Assembly: GCF_023953965.1 (NCBI RefSeq)
Contig: NZ_JAMLIX010000002.1
Location: 992,001-1,056,000 of the forward strand
Direction: 5' to 3'
Length of the DNA stretch: 64,000 nt
DNA from: Bosea sp. (in: a-proteobacteria)
GTDB taxonomy: Bacteria; Pseudomonadota; Alphaproteobacteria; Rhizobiales; Beijerinckiaceae
Part shown: positions 1 through 9,378 of the stretch, piece by piece
Numbering within the stretch: position 1 is the first letter of the stretch
Layout of the letters: every line of letters begins with the position of its first letter
Notes under the pieces: generated by a model
The model's input: only the letters and a program-made list of their open reading frames with translations
Told to the model about the DNA's origin: nothing
Databases searched by the model: none
Program-made: the position numbers and the translations under genes

Positions 1-69
1 CTCGCGCCGCTCTATCCGGCCTGGAAGGCGGCGAGGCTCGATCCCGTCAAAGCACTGAGGATGGGCTGA
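1..69 (+). CDS. LolC/LolE family lipoprotein-releasing permease, C-terminal end only
   Basis: Only the last 22 codons are in the window; the stop is at 67-69. The visible tail has the pattern LYPAWKAARLDPVKALR, which is the usual ending of LolC/LolE (MacB-type) permeases of the lipoprotein-releasing complex. The LolD ATPase gene begins two bases after the stop, so permease and ATPase are almost certainly one transcript. The complex extracts lipoproteins from the inner membrane for delivery to the outer membrane. LolC and LolE cannot be told apart from this fragment. Confidence 0.75.
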   Translation, partial: LAPLYPAWKAARLDPVKALRMG

Positions 70-71
70 GC

Positions 72-758
72 ATGGGCCAGGATATGCCCGCGCTCTTCCT
101 GTCGCAGGTCGAGCATTTCTATCCGCAGGCCGACGGGCCGCTCGAGGTGCTGCGCAAGGCCGATTTCGCGCTCTGGCCCGGCGAGGTCGTGGCGCTGGTG
201 GCGCCCAGCGGCACCGGCAAGTCGACGCTGCTGCACGTCGCCGGCCTGCTCGAGAAGCCCGAAGCCGGCGAGGTCTTCGTCGGCGGGCTCGCCACGACAA
301 AGCTCGACGACAGGGCGCGCACGCGGCTGCGCCGCACCGAGATCGGCTTCGTCTACCAGTTCCATCATCTCCTGCCCGAATTCACGGCGCTGGAGAACGT
401 GGTGCTGCCGCAGCGCATCCGCGGGCTCGGGCGTGGCCTCGCCGAGGAGCGGGCGGCCGAGCTCCTGAGCTTCCTCGGGCTCGGCGACCGGCTCGACCAT
501 CTGCCGGGCGAATTGTCCGGCGGCGAGCGGCAGCGCGTCGCCATCGGCCGGGCGGTCGCCAACGGGCCGCGCCTTTTGCTCGCCGACGAGCCGACCGGCA
601 ATCTCGACCCGCAGACGGCGCAGCACGTCTTCGGCACGCTGATGGCGCTGGCCCGCGCCTCGGGGCTGGCGGCGCTGATCGCGACGCACAACCTCGACCT
701 CGCCCGCCAGATGGACCGGCAGGTCACGATCCGCGAAGGGCTCGTCGTCAAGCTTTAG
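72..758 (+). CDS. lolD: Lipoprotein-releasing ABC transporter ATPase LolD
   Basis: A 228-residue ATPase of normal LolD length. It has a Walker A motif (APSGTGKST, residues 44-52), the ABC signature LSGGERQ (148-154) and Walker B LLLADEPT (168-175) followed by GNLD. It would power release of outer-membrane lipoproteins from the inner membrane together with the permease that ends two bases upstream. LolD and MacB-type ATPases are alike; the adjacent permease tail and the lolC/E-lolD-dnaE order seen in Hyphomicrobiales favour LolD. The Walker A has Ala-Pro-Ser where Gly-Pro/Ala-Ser is more usual, which is a mild variation. Confidence 0.9.
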   Translation: MGQDMPALFLSQVEHFYPQADGPLEVLRKADFALWPGEVVALVAPSGTGKSTLLHVAGLLEKPEAGEVFVGGLATTKLDDRARTRLRRTEIGFVYQFHHLLPEFTALENVVLPQRIRGLGRGLAEERAAELLSFLGLGDRLDHLPGELSGGERQRVAIGRAVANGPRLLLADEPTGNLDPQTAQHVFGTLMALARASGLAALIATHNLDLARQMDRQVTIREGLVVKL

Positions 759-795
759 GCGGTCGGGGCACGGCTTTCATCGATCTCGCACGGCT

Positions 796-926
796 GTCAT
801 TCCGGGGCGCGCCTCAAGGCGCGAACCCGGAACCCACGACCGGGTGGAACATCTCATGCCGGGTTGTCGGCGGCTCACCCGGTCGTGGGTTCCGGGTTCC
901 TCGCTGACGCGAAGCCCCGGAATGAC
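796..926. repeat. Nested intergenic palindrome (repeat family A)
   Basis: The block is a nested inverted repeat. The outer arms 796-807 and 915-926 are a perfect 12-bp match (GTCATTCCGGGG and its complement). The inner arms 823-845 and 877-899 are a perfect 23-bp match around a 31-bp centre. It lies just downstream of lolD and could fold into a long RNA hairpin. A related element is at 61108-61206 and an isolated arm at 4792-4812. It looks like a dispersed intergenic palindromic repeat rather than a simple terminator, as no T-run follows. Confidence 0.8.
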
Positions 927-1014
927 GAGGTGGGAGCGCCTTTTCAAAGGTAGGAGCCCCTTTTCAGCGACAGGATTTCGTTAACCCTCGTGCAGGAAGC
1001 GGGCCGCCCCGATA

Positions 1015-1042
1015 TTGACGAGAACAAAACATGAACTAATCT
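1015..1042 (+). promoter_or_regulatory. Putative sigma-70 promoter of the 36-codon gene
   Basis: A -35 like TTGACG (1015-1020) is followed after 16 bp by TAATCT (1037-1042), a weak -10. The first LexA box fills the spacer and the second lies just after the -10, over the expected start point near 1049. The -35 matches the consensus at 5 of 6 positions; the -10 is poor, so the exact hexamer is uncertain. Confidence 0.5.
1022..1036. promoter_or_regulatory. LexA (SOS) box 1 of the small membrane-protein gene
   Basis: The sequence GAACAAAACATGAAC fits the alphaproteobacterial LexA operator GAAC-N7-GAAC exactly. It sits between the putative -35 and -10 elements. The second box begins exactly 21 bp later, about two helical turns, so two LexA dimers would bind the same face of the DNA. 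Confidence 0.85.
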
Positions 1043-1057
1043 GAACCTATCAAGAAC
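1043..1057. promoter_or_regulatory. LexA (SOS) box 2 of the small membrane-protein gene
   Basis: GAACCTATCAAGAAC is a second exact GAAC-N7-GAAC match. It covers the expected transcription start and ends 2 bp before the Shine-Dalgarno sequence AGGAGG (1060-1065). Tandem operators in one promoter suggest tight repression. Confidence 0.85.
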
Positions 1058-1071
1058 ACAGGAGGTTCGCC

Positions 1072-1182
1072 ATGACCATAACGCGCAAATTCGCCGCCGG
1101 CATTGCCGAGATCGCCTCGCTTTGCGTCTTCCTCGGCATGATCTGGCTGTGGGCTGCGATCCTCACCGGCCCGCATGTCTGA
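1072..1182 (+). CDS. SOS-controlled 36-residue single-pass membrane protein
   Basis: The frame starts at ATG 1072, 6 bp after a perfect AGGAGG, and stops at 1180-1182. The product has a short basic N-terminus (MTITRKF), then a hydrophobic span at about residues 11-32 (with CVFLGMIWLWAAIL), and ends GPHV. One inner-membrane helix is expected. Two LexA boxes lie in its promoter, so expression after DNA damage is likely. Caulobacter SidA, a 29-residue SOS-induced membrane peptide, blocks division through FtsW/FtsN; this protein has the same size class, topology and control, but I cannot show homology. It ends 111 bp before dnaE and could be co-transcribed with it. Function is inferred only. Confidence 0.75.
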   Translation: MTITRKFAAGIAEIASLCVFLGMIWLWAAILTGPHV

Positions 1183-1293
1183 TCGCGGCAGGAGCCATCC
1201 ACAGATGCGGCGGCGGGCCCTCGACGCCGGAGCCGTCCCGGCGCCATAACGGACGGAACGGGCGGGCGAGTCGCGCCGCGGCGGGAGAGGGCT

Positions 1294-4200
1294 ATGGGTC
1301 GCGAAGCTGGCGAGGGGCGCGTTCTCCCGAAGATCGGCTTCGTGCACCTGCACGTCCATTCGAGCTATTCGCTGCTCGAAGGCGCGATGACGATTTCCAC
1401 CCTCGCCAAGCTCGCCGCCGCCGACGGCCAGCCGGCGCTGGCGCTGACCGACACCGACAATCTCTTCGGCGGTCTTGAATTCTCCGAGAAGCTCGCCGGG
1501 GCGGGCCTGCAGCCGATCGCCGGCGTCCAGCTCTCGGTCGATTTCGCCGACGAGGGCGAGGGCGGCCGCAAGCCGGCGCAAGCCCAGCGCCTGCCGCATA
1601 TCGTCCTGCTCGCCATGGACGAGGCCGGCTACGGCAATCTGATGAAGCTCGTCAGCGAGGCGGCGCTGGCGACCGGCGGCGCCGGCCAGCCGGTGACGAC
1701 GATCGAGCGCCTCTGCGCCCATCACGCCGGGCTGATCGCCCTGACCGGGGGGCCCTACGGGCCGGTCGACACGGCCTTGCGCGGCGGCCAGCTTCCGCTC
1801 GCGGCGGCGCGGCTCGCGACGCTGAAGGGCATCTATGGCGACCGGCTCTATGTCGAGATCCAGCGCCATGGCGCTGACGGCGAGGCGGCGCGGGAGGCTC
1901 ATCTGCTGCGCCTCGCCTATGATGCCGAGTTGCCGGTCGTCGCGACCAACGAGCCCTTCTTCGCCAAGCCCGCCGATTTCGACGCCCATGACGCGCTCTT
2001 GGCGGTGGCGGAAGGGCGGCTCGTCTCGGATGGCGAGCGCCGCCGTGTTACGCCGGAGCATTACTTCGCCTCGCGCGCCGAGATGCAGAAGCGCTTCGCC
2101 GATTTGCCGGAGGCGCTGACGAACACGGTCGAGATCGCGATGCGCTGCCACTGGCGCGTGCTGCCGCGCAAGCCGATCCTGCCGCGCTTCGGCGAGGCGG
2201 GCCGCGACGAGGCCGAGGAGCTTCAGGCGCAGGCCCGCGCCGGCCTCCGCCAGCGCCTCGACAAGCACGGCCCGGCCGAGGGCTACAGCGTCGAAGATTA
2301 CGAGAAGCGGCTCGATTTCGAGCTCATGATCATCACCCGGATGAAGTTTCCGGGCTATTTCCTGATCGTCTCGGACTTCATCAAATGGGCCAAGGCGAAG
2401 GATATCCCCGTCGGGCCCGGCCGCGGCTCGGGCGCGGGCTCGCTCGTCGCCTATGCGCTGACGATCACCGACGTCGACCCGCTGCGCTTCGGCCTGCTGT
2501 TCGAGCGCTTCCTCAATCCCGACCGCGTCTCGATGCCCGATTTCGACATCGATTTCTGCCAGAACCGGCGCGAAGAGGTGATCGAGTATGTGAAGCATCA
2601 TTACGGGCAGGAGCGCGTCGCCCAGATCATCACCTTCGGCACGCTCCTGGCGCGCGGCGTGCTGCGCGATGTCGGCCGCGTGCTGGAGATGCCCTACGGC
2701 CAGGTCGACAAGCTGACCAAGCTGGTGCCGCAGAACCCGGCCAAGCCCATCTCGCTGAAGGATGCGATCGAGGGCGAGCCGAAGCTGCAATCGGCCGCCG
2801 CCGAGGAGCCGATCGTCGCCCGCCTCCTCGAAATTGGCCAGAAGCTGGAAGGGCTTCACCGCCATGCTTCGACTCACGCCGCAGGCGTGGTGATCGGCGA
2901 CCGCCCGCTCGAGCAGCTCGTCGCGCTCTCGGTCGATCCGCGCACCGGCATGCGCGTCACCCAGTTCAACATGAAATGGGTCGAGCAGGCGGGGCTGGTG
3001 AAGTTCGACTTCCTCGGCCTCAAGACACTGACGACGCTGACCACGGCGGTGAAGCTGATCGCCCAGCGCGGCATCGCCATCGACCTCGCCAAATTGCCGT
3101 TCGACGACCCGCCGACCTACGCCATGCTGGCGCGCGGCGAGACGGTCGGCGTGTTCCAGGTGGAATCGGCCGGCATGCGCAAGGCGCTGGTCGAGATGAA
3201 GGCCGACCGGATCGAGGATCTGATCGCGCTGGTCGCGCTCTACCGGCCGGGGCCGATGGACAACATCCCGACCTATTGCCGCCGCAAGCTCGGGCTGGAG
3301 GAGCCGACATATCTCCACCCCGGCATGGAGCCCTATCTGCGCGAGACCCACGGCATCATCGTCTACCAGGAGCAGGTGATGCAGGTGGCGCAGGCGCTGT
3401 CCGGCTATTCGCTCGGCGAGGCGGACCTGCTGCGCCGCGCCATGGGCAAGAAGATCAAGGCCGAGATGGACGCCCAGCGCGACCGTTTCGTGAAGGGCGC
3501 GATCGAGGGCGGCATCAAGAAGGACATCGCCTCCGAGATCTTCGACCTCTTGGCGAAGTTCGCCGATTACGGCTTCAACAAGAGCCATGCGGCGGCCTAT
3601 GCCATCGTCGCCTTCCAGACCGCCTATCTGAAGGCGAATTTCCCGGTCGAGTTCCTCGCCGCCTCGATGACGCTCGACATGGGCAACACCGACAAGCTCT
3701 CGGAATTCCGCCGCGACGCCGAGCGGCTCGGCATCAAGGTCGAGCGGCCGGCGATCAACCGCTCCGGCGTCGAGTTCGACGTCGCCGAGGGCAAGATCTT
3801 CTACGCGCTCGGCGCGATCAAGGGCGTCGGCCGGGCGGCGGTCGAGGCCTTGGTGGCGGCGCGCGCTGCGGGCGGCCCCTTCCGCGACCTCGCCGATCTC
3901 GCGCGGCGGATCGACACGAGGCTGGTCAACCGCCGCACGCTGGAGGCGTTGATCGCCGCAGGCTCCCTCGACGAGCTGGAGGAGGATCGGGCGCGGGCCA
4001 TGGCCGCGATCGACGGCATGCTGGCCCTCTCGAACCGCACCCGCGACGAGGCCGCCGCCGGCCAGTTCGACCTGCTGGGCGGCGGCGTGGTGCAGGAAGC
4101 CTTCCGCATCCCGCAGGTCGAGCCCTGGGCGCCGGCCGAGAAGCTCAGGCGTGAGCACGAAGCGGTCGGCTTCTTCCTCTCCGGCCATCCGCTCGACGAT

Positions 4201-4767
4201 TACGCCCAGGTGCTGAAGCGCCTGCGCGTGCAGCACTATGCCGATTTCGCCCGGACGGTGCGCGCCAACGGCACCGGCGTCGGCAAGGTCGCGGTCTCCG
4301 TCATCGACAAGTCGGAACGGCGGACCAAATCCGGCTCCAAGATGGGCATCGTCAATCTCTCGGACCCGAGCGGCCAGTTCGAGGCGGTGCTGTTCTCGGA
4401 AGGGTTGATGCGCCTGCGCGATCTGCTCGAGCCGGGCAGGGCGCTGGTCCTGCGCCTCTCGGCCGTGCTCGACGGCGAGGAGGCCAGGCCCCGCATCGAG
4501 GATGCCGAGGAGTTGGACGGCCTCGCCGCGCGCCAGAAGCAGGATCTCGTGGTCTATCTGCGTGACGACAGGGCGCTGACCTCGCTTGCCGAGCGGATTC
4601 GCCCGCGCGAGGCGCTGCGCGCCGAGGGCAAGGTCTCGGTCGTCATGATCATCGACGACGGCGCCCAGGAGGTCGAGATCGAATTGCCCGGCAGGTTCCC
4701 GGTCAACCAGCAGATCGCCAATGCCGTGCGCGCCGCGCCGGGCGTGGTCGAGGTGCGGCTGCAGTAG
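1294..4767 (+). CDS. dnaE: DNA polymerase III alpha subunit DnaE
   Basis: This 1157-residue protein is the replicative polymerase catalytic subunit and is close to E. coli DnaE in length (1160). The N-terminal PHP domain opens with HLHVHSSYSLLEGA (from residue 18). The palm carries PDFDIDF (about 415-421) with the two catalytic Asp, and the third is in GLVKFDFLGLKTL. GPGRGSGAGSLVAYAL precedes the palm. A helix-hairpin-helix (ALGAIKGVGRAAVEAL) and an OB fold (MGIVNLSDPSGQFEAVLF) follow towards the C-terminus. ATG 1294 has GGGAGAGG upstream; a shorter start near the PHP domain is possible. This is DnaE1, not the mutagenic DnaE2/ImuC, because of length and genomic context, despite the SOS-controlled gene just upstream. 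Confidence 0.97.
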   Translation: MGREAGEGRVLPKIGFVHLHVHSSYSLLEGAMTISTLAKLAAADGQPALALTDTDNLFGGLEFSEKLAGAGLQPIAGVQLSVDFADEGEGGRKPAQAQRLPHIVLLAMDEAGYGNLMKLVSEAALATGGAGQPVTTIERLCAHHAGLIALTGGPYGPVDTALRGGQLPLAAARLATLKGIYGDRLYVEIQRHGADGEAAREAHLLRLAYDAELPVVATNEPFFAKPADFDAHDALLAVAEGRLVSDGERRRVTPEHYFASRAEMQKRFADLPEALTNTVEIAMRCHWRVLPRKPILPRFGEAGRDEAEELQAQARAGLRQRLDKHGPAEGYSVEDYEKRLDFELMIITRMKFPGYFLIVSDFIKWAKAKDIPVGPGRGSGAGSLVAYALTITDVDPLRFGLLFERFLNPDRVSMPDFDIDFCQNRREEVIEYVKHHYGQERVAQIITFGTLLARGVLRDVGRVLEMPYGQVDKLTKLVPQNPAKPISLKDAIEGEPKLQSAAAEEPIVARLLEIGQKLEGLHRHASTHAAGVVIGDRPLEQLVALSVDPRTGMRVTQFNMKWVEQAGLVKFDFLGLKTLTTLTTAVKLIAQRGIAIDLAKLPFDDPPTYAMLARGETVGVFQVESAGMRKALVEMKADRIEDLIALVALYRPGPMDNIPTYCRRKLGLEEPTYLHPGMEPYLRETHGIIVYQEQVMQVAQALSGYSLGEADLLRRAMGKKIKAEMDAQRDRFVKGAIEGGIKKDIASEIFDLLAKFADYGFNKSHAAAYAIVAFQTAYLKANFPVEFLAASMTLDMGNTDKLSEFRRDAERLGIKVERPAINRSGVEFDVAEGKIFYALGAIKGVGRAAVEALVAARAAGGPFRDLADLARRIDTRLVNRRTLEALIAAGSLDELEEDRARAMAAIDGMLALSNRTRDEAAAGQFDLLGGGVVQEAFRIPQVEPWAPAEKLRREHEAVGFFLSGHPLDDYAQVLKRLRVQHYADFARTVRANGTGVGKVAVSVIDKSERRTKSGSKMGIVNLSDPSGQFEAVLFSEGLMRLRDLLEPGRALVLRLSAVLDGEEARPRIEDAEELDGLAARQKQDLVVYLRDDRALTSLAERIRPREALRAEGKVSVVMIIDDGAQEVEIELPGRFPVNQQIANAVRAAPGVVEVRLQ

Positions 4768-4791
4768 GGGCGCGGCAGCGCGGAACCACCT

Positions 4792-4812
4792 CCGTCATTC
4801 CGGGGCTTCGCC
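4792..4812. repeat. Single arm of repeat family A
   Basis: CCGTCATTCCGGGGCTTCGCC between the convergent dnaE and GGDEF gene ends matches the outer arm of the palindrome at 796-926. No partner arm is seen nearby, so it looks like a remnant. Confidence 0.5.
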
Positions 4813-4816
4813 CGCC

Positions 4817-5971
4817 TCACGCCGCCGAGGAGAGCTGGGCCTGGACGCGGTCGCGGCCGAGCCGCTTGGCGCGATAGAGCGCTTCGTCGGCCTCGACCAG
4901 AAGGTCGTCGAGCTCCCGTCCGCCGAGCCCGGCCTCCGCCACGCCGATGCTGAGCGTCGGCCGCAGGCGGGCCTCGGCGAGGTCGGCGAGCTTGTCGCGG
5001 AAGGCGTGGCGGATGCGCTCGGCGACCCTCACCGCCTCCCGGACGCCGATATCGGGCAGGATGATCGCGAATTCGTCGCCGCCCTGCCGGGCCAGGATGT
5101 CGGTGCTGCGCAGCTCATCGCGCACGGCGGCGGCGAAGACGCGCAGGATCCGGTCGCCCGCCGCATGGCCGAGCGTGTCGTTGAGGCGCTTGAAGTGATC
5201 GATGTCGACGAGCAGCAGCGCCGCCCGCTGCTCGCCGTGCGTTTGTTGCGCCAGCCATTGCTCGAGCCCGGAGCGGTTCATGGCGCCGGTCAGCGGATCG
5301 CGCCTGGCCAGCGTCGCCAGCATCCGGTTGCTGCGCTCGGCCGAGAGCAGGAGCAGAGCCTGGCCTCTCAGGATGATGAAGGCGACGCCGCTGGCGGCGA
5401 GCCATCCGGTCGCGCCCGATTCCGCCGGAAACAGCGTGGTGCCGACCTGGTCCAGCGCCGCGAGCGCGATGCGCCCGGCATAGACCACGACGGTCGGCGC
5501 GAACAGGATGGCGAGGAGCCAGGCCGAACGCAGCCCTTCCTGCCGGCCGAGCCGGAGAGCCTCGCGCACGATCGCGGCGTCGCAGAGCGCCATTACCGTC
5601 GACACGACCATGACCCGCGTCGCATAGCCTTCCGGGCCGGGCGACAGCGAAAGCAGCGTCCAGGTTCCGAGCAGCACCACGCCGAAGCCGAACCAGTCGA
5701 GCCTGCGGCCGGCGAAATTCCGGATCCCGAAGAGCAGCAGCAGGCAGCCCGCCAACAGCGCGGTATTGGCGAATTCGATCGAGGCGATGTCGGGGATCGC
5801 GCCGCGCAACGCGGTGCCCAGCAGGCCGGTGCCGATGCACAGGCTGCTGACGCCCCACCAGACGGGGTTGCGGGTGAAGCGTCCGGTCGCGAAGGTCATC
5901 AGCTGCATCGCGCCGATGATGAAGCAGGTCAGCGCGCCGGTGACGAAGATCGTCCGCAGGTCGAGGATCAC
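4817..5971 (-). CDS. Membrane-bound GGDEF diguanylate cyclase
   Basis: A 384-residue protein with about six hydrophobic segments in residues 1-210 and a GGDEF domain after DPLTGAMNR (225-232). The catalytic motif GGDEF is intact at 297-301, and the product-inhibition I-site RSTD is at 288-291, the usual five residues upstream. It should make cyclic di-GMP and be feedback-inhibited. No EAL domain is present. No periplasmic sensor fold is recognisable, so the input signal is unknown. The likely start is GTG at 5971 with GGAGGA about 13 bp upstream, which is long spacing; a start further inside is possible. It is a single gene convergent with dnaE and divergent from rpsB. Confidence 0.88.
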   Translation of the reverse strand: MILDLRTIFVTGALTCFIIGAMQLMTFATGRFTRNPVWWGVSSLCIGTGLLGTALRGAIPDIASIEFANTALLAGCLLLLFGIRNFAGRRLDWFGFGVVLLGTWTLLSLSPGPEGYATRVMVVSTVMALCDAAIVREALRLGRQEGLRSAWLLAILFAPTVVVYAGRIALAALDQVGTTLFPAESGATGWLAASGVAFIILRGQALLLLSAERSNRMLATLARRDPLTGAMNRSGLEQWLAQQTHGEQRAALLLVDIDHFKRLNDTLGHAAGDRILRVFAAAVRDELRSTDILARQGGDEFAIILPDIGVREAVRVAERIRHAFRDKLADLAEARLRPTLSIGVAEAGLGGRELDDLLVEADEALYRAKRLGRDRVQAQLSSAA

Positions 5972-6366
5972 GCCGATTTCGAATTCCTCCGGCTGTTTGA
6001 CGAGACAGGCGGGAACGCCAGCCTCCGCATGGGGGCGCGGAGGCGACGGCCTCTAGATATCCCCCATGACCTTTTACAACTCATTGATGCCGATTCCGCA
6101 ACGGCACCTTGTGCGAAGGCGGCCTGATGGCGGCACCCGCCCCATGGGGCGGGCCGAATGCGGTTCTACGCGATTCGCGCCGGATCGGCCTCAAGGCCCG
6201 TGGGATTTTCCGAGCCACCGGCTTGCATTGCGCGGTCATCCCCTGTAAGGCGCAGGCCATTCCACATGGAGCGCATCGCCCCGTTTTCCGGGGCGTTCCG
6301 GTGACGCGGCAGCTTATGCCCTGTTCATTCGCGCTCCAGAGGCTCAACCGGAAGGACTAGAACACC
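5972..6366. other. Intergenic region upstream of rpsB, no gene seen
   Basis: This 395-bp gap separates the divergent GGDEF gene and rpsB. A loose promoter, TTGCAT, 17 bp, TAAGGC (about 6222-6250), and a hairpin CGCCCC-GTTTTC-CGGGGCG (about 6278-6297) in the presumed rpsB leader are the only structures I can point to. Short reading frames here lack ribosome sites and family resemblance. A leader involved in S2 autoregulation is possible but not shown. Confidence 0.4.
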
Positions 6367-7368
<1,002 letters not shown>

Positions 7369-7399
7369 TCCGCGCCGCGCTCCCGCTAGACGCTCGTCA

Positions 7400-7430
7400 G
7401 CGCCGACGGCCGGAAACGGAGCGTCGGCGT
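7400..7430 (+). other. Hairpin between rpsB and tsf
   Basis: GCGCCGACG (7400-7408) pairs with CGTCGGCGT (7422-7430), nine pairs with one G-U. No T-run follows, so it is more likely an RNA stability or attenuation element than a full terminator. It lies in the 143-bp rpsB-tsf spacer. Confidence 0.4.
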
Positions 7431-7511
7431 TGCCCCTTGAGGCGTCCGCACGATTTTCGATTTGCGCCCGGTCTCGGACCGGTGCCGCACCGACCATAAG
7501 GATCTGAGACC

Positions 7512-8435
7512 ATGGCAGCGATCACCGCCGCACTCGTGAAGGAACTCCGCGACAAGACCGGCGCGGGCATGATGGACTGCAAGACCGCGCTCTCCGCCAA
7601 TGACGGCAATCTCGAGGCCGCCATCGACTGGCTGCGCGCCAAGGGCCTCGCCAAGGCCGCCAAGAAGGCCGGCCGCGTCGCTGCCGAGGGCCTTGTCTCC
7701 GTCGCGGTGCAGGGCAATGAAGGCGTCGTCGTCGAGGTCAATTCCGAGACCGACTTCGTCGCGCGCAACCCCGAGTTCCAGGCGCTCGCCAAGACCATCG
7801 CCGATGTCGCGCTCGAGCGCGGCGGCGACGTCGAGGCGCTGCTCGGCCATCACTATCCCGGCGGCGGCAGTGTCCAGGAGGCGATCGCCAACGCCATCGC
7901 CACCATCGGCGAGAACATGACGCTGCGCCGCGTCGCCTCGCTCAAGGTCTCGTCCGGCCTGATCGGCTCCTATGTCCACGGCGCGATCACTGAGGGCCTC
8001 GGCAAGATCGGCGTCATCGTCGCGCTGGAGACCACGGCCAAGGGCGACGAGCTCGCCACGCTCGGCCGCCAGCTTGCCATGCATGTCGCGGCGACGAACC
8101 CGGTCGCGCTCGACCTCGCCTCGGTCGCGCCGGAGGTGCTGGAGCGCGAGAAGGCGATCCTGGCCGAGAAGAACGCCGGCAAGCCCGCCCATGTGCTCGA
8201 GAAGATCACCGAGAGCGGCCTGAAGAGCTATGCCAAGGAGAACTGCCTGCTCGAGCAGGCCTATGTCCATGACGGCTCGAAATCGGTCTCGCAGGTCCTC
8301 AAGGAGGCCGAGGGCAAGCTCGGCGCTGCCGTGAAGCTCACCGGCTTCGCCCGCTTCGCGCTCGGCGAGGGCATCGAGAAGGAGGAGCAGGATTTTGCGG
8401 CCGAGGTCGCCGCCGCCGCCGGCACCGCGGGCTGA
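7512..8435 (+). CDS. tsf: Elongation factor Ts
   Basis: A 307-residue EF-Ts that recycles EF-Tu by nucleotide exchange. The N-terminal UBA-like region has TAALVKELRDKTGAGMMDCK and the signature VAVQGNEGVVVEVNSETDFVARN follows near residue 65. Length and motif order are normal for alphaproteobacteria. It follows rpsB at 143 bp, the universal rpsB-tsf pairing, and is closed by a strong intrinsic terminator at 8461-8487, which separates it from pyrH. Confidence 0.97.
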   Translation: MAAITAALVKELRDKTGAGMMDCKTALSANDGNLEAAIDWLRAKGLAKAAKKAGRVAAEGLVSVAVQGNEGVVVEVNSETDFVARNPEFQALAKTIADVALERGGDVEALLGHHYPGGGSVQEAIANAIATIGENMTLRRVASLKVSSGLIGSYVHGAITEGLGKIGVIVALETTAKGDELATLGRQLAMHVAATNPVALDLASVAPEVLEREKAILAEKNAGKPAHVLEKITESGLKSYAKENCLLEQAYVHDGSKSVSQVLKEAEGKLGAAVKLTGFARFALGEGIEKEEQDFAAEVAAAAGTAG

Positions 8436-8460
8436 CAGGCTCCCGCATGAATGACAGAAA

Positions 8461-8487
8461 GGCCGCGCATCGCGCGGCCTTTTTTTT
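8461..8487 (+). terminator. Intrinsic terminator after tsf
   Basis: GGCCGCG (8461-8467) and CGCGGCC (8473-8479) form a GC stem with a five-base loop, followed by eight T (8480-8487). It lies 25 bp after the tsf stop. Confidence 0.9.
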
Positions 8488-8549
8488 GTAAGGAAGGGAG
8501 GGCCGCGGCGAATCGCGTCCGGTCCCGGCTGAAGACGGAGAGACGATCG

Positions 8550-9257
8550 ATGAGACCCCAACGCGTTCTCGTGAAGCTCTCCGGCGAAGCCCTTGCGGGA
8601 CCTGTCGGAAACGGGCTCGACGGCGCCACGCTGACGGCGCTCGCCGCCGACATCGCCCATGCCTCGCATGAGGGCGTCGAGATCGGCATCGTCGTCGGCG
8701 GCGGCAATTTCTTCCGCGGCGTGCAGGGGCTCAACAAGGGGCTCGACCGCACCACCGCCGATTCGATCGGCATGCTCGGCACGGTGATGAACGCGCTGGC
8801 GCTGGAACATTCCATCGAGGCGGCCGGCGCCCCGGCGCGCGCCATGTCGGCGGTGCCGATGCCCTCGCTCTGCGAGAGCTACGCCCGCAAACGCGCCCTC
8901 GACCATCTCAGCAACGGCAAGGTCGTCATCCTCGGCGGTGGCACCGGCAACCCCTATTTCACCACCGACACCGGCGCTGCGCTGCGCGCGGCCGAGCTCG
9001 GCTGCAGCCATCTGCTCAAGGCGACGCAGGTCGACGGCGTCTACAGCGCCGACCCGAAGAAGGACCCGGCCGCGACCCGCTACGACACTTTGACCCATGC
9101 GGACGCCATCAGGCGCGACCTCAAGGTGATGGACACCGCCGCCTTCGCGCTCGCCCGCGACGCGAGCCTGACCATCGTCGTGTTCTCGATCGCCGAGCCC
9201 GGCATGCTCGCCGCCGTGCTGCGCGGCGAGGGCAGGGCGACCTATGTGACGCCCTGA
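8550..9257 (+). CDS. pyrH: Uridylate kinase (UMP kinase)
   Basis: A 235-residue amino-acid-kinase-fold UMP kinase that phosphorylates UMP to UDP. It has RVLVKLSGEAL at the N-terminus, GGGNFFRG, and VILGGGTGNPYFTTDTGAALRA, all diagnostic of PyrH. ATG 8550 follows GACGGAGAG; an in-frame ATG at 8451 was rejected because translation would run through the tsf terminator and add a non-conserved stretch. It stands in the common tsf-pyrH-frr order. Confidence 0.96.
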   Translation: MRPQRVLVKLSGEALAGPVGNGLDGATLTALAADIAHASHEGVEIGIVVGGGNFFRGVQGLNKGLDRTTADSIGMLGTVMNALALEHSIEAAGAPARAMSAVPMPSLCESYARKRALDHLSNGKVVILGGGTGNPYFTTDTGAALRAAELGCSHLLKATQVDGVYSADPKKDPAATRYDTLTHADAIRRDLKVMDTAAFALARDASLTIVVFSIAEPGMLAAVLRGEGRATYVTP

Positions 9258-9378
9258 GGGCCGCTTTTCCCTTGCCCGGCGCGAGGGAAAGTGCTGTTCG
9301 AGGATGTCGGCTTGACCCTGGGCGGCCCCGCCGCCATGGTCGCGCCGGTTTTCGCTTCTCTGCAAGGTCCCGATTGAA

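Noticed and set aside
933..966. Direct repeat GGAGCGCCTTTTCA / GGAGCCCCTTTTCA with 20-bp period
   Set aside because: Only two imperfect units and no context for an iteron or operator; probably chance or decay of the neighbouring repeat.
1036..4236. A 1066-codon open frame on the - strand opposite dnaE
   Set aside because: It is a GC-bias shadow: Arg/Ala/Gly/Asp-rich without domain motifs, covering a gene with clear homology on the other strand.
8451..8549. Longer pyrH start at 8451
   Set aside because: It would place the start before the tsf terminator hairpin and add non-conserved residues.
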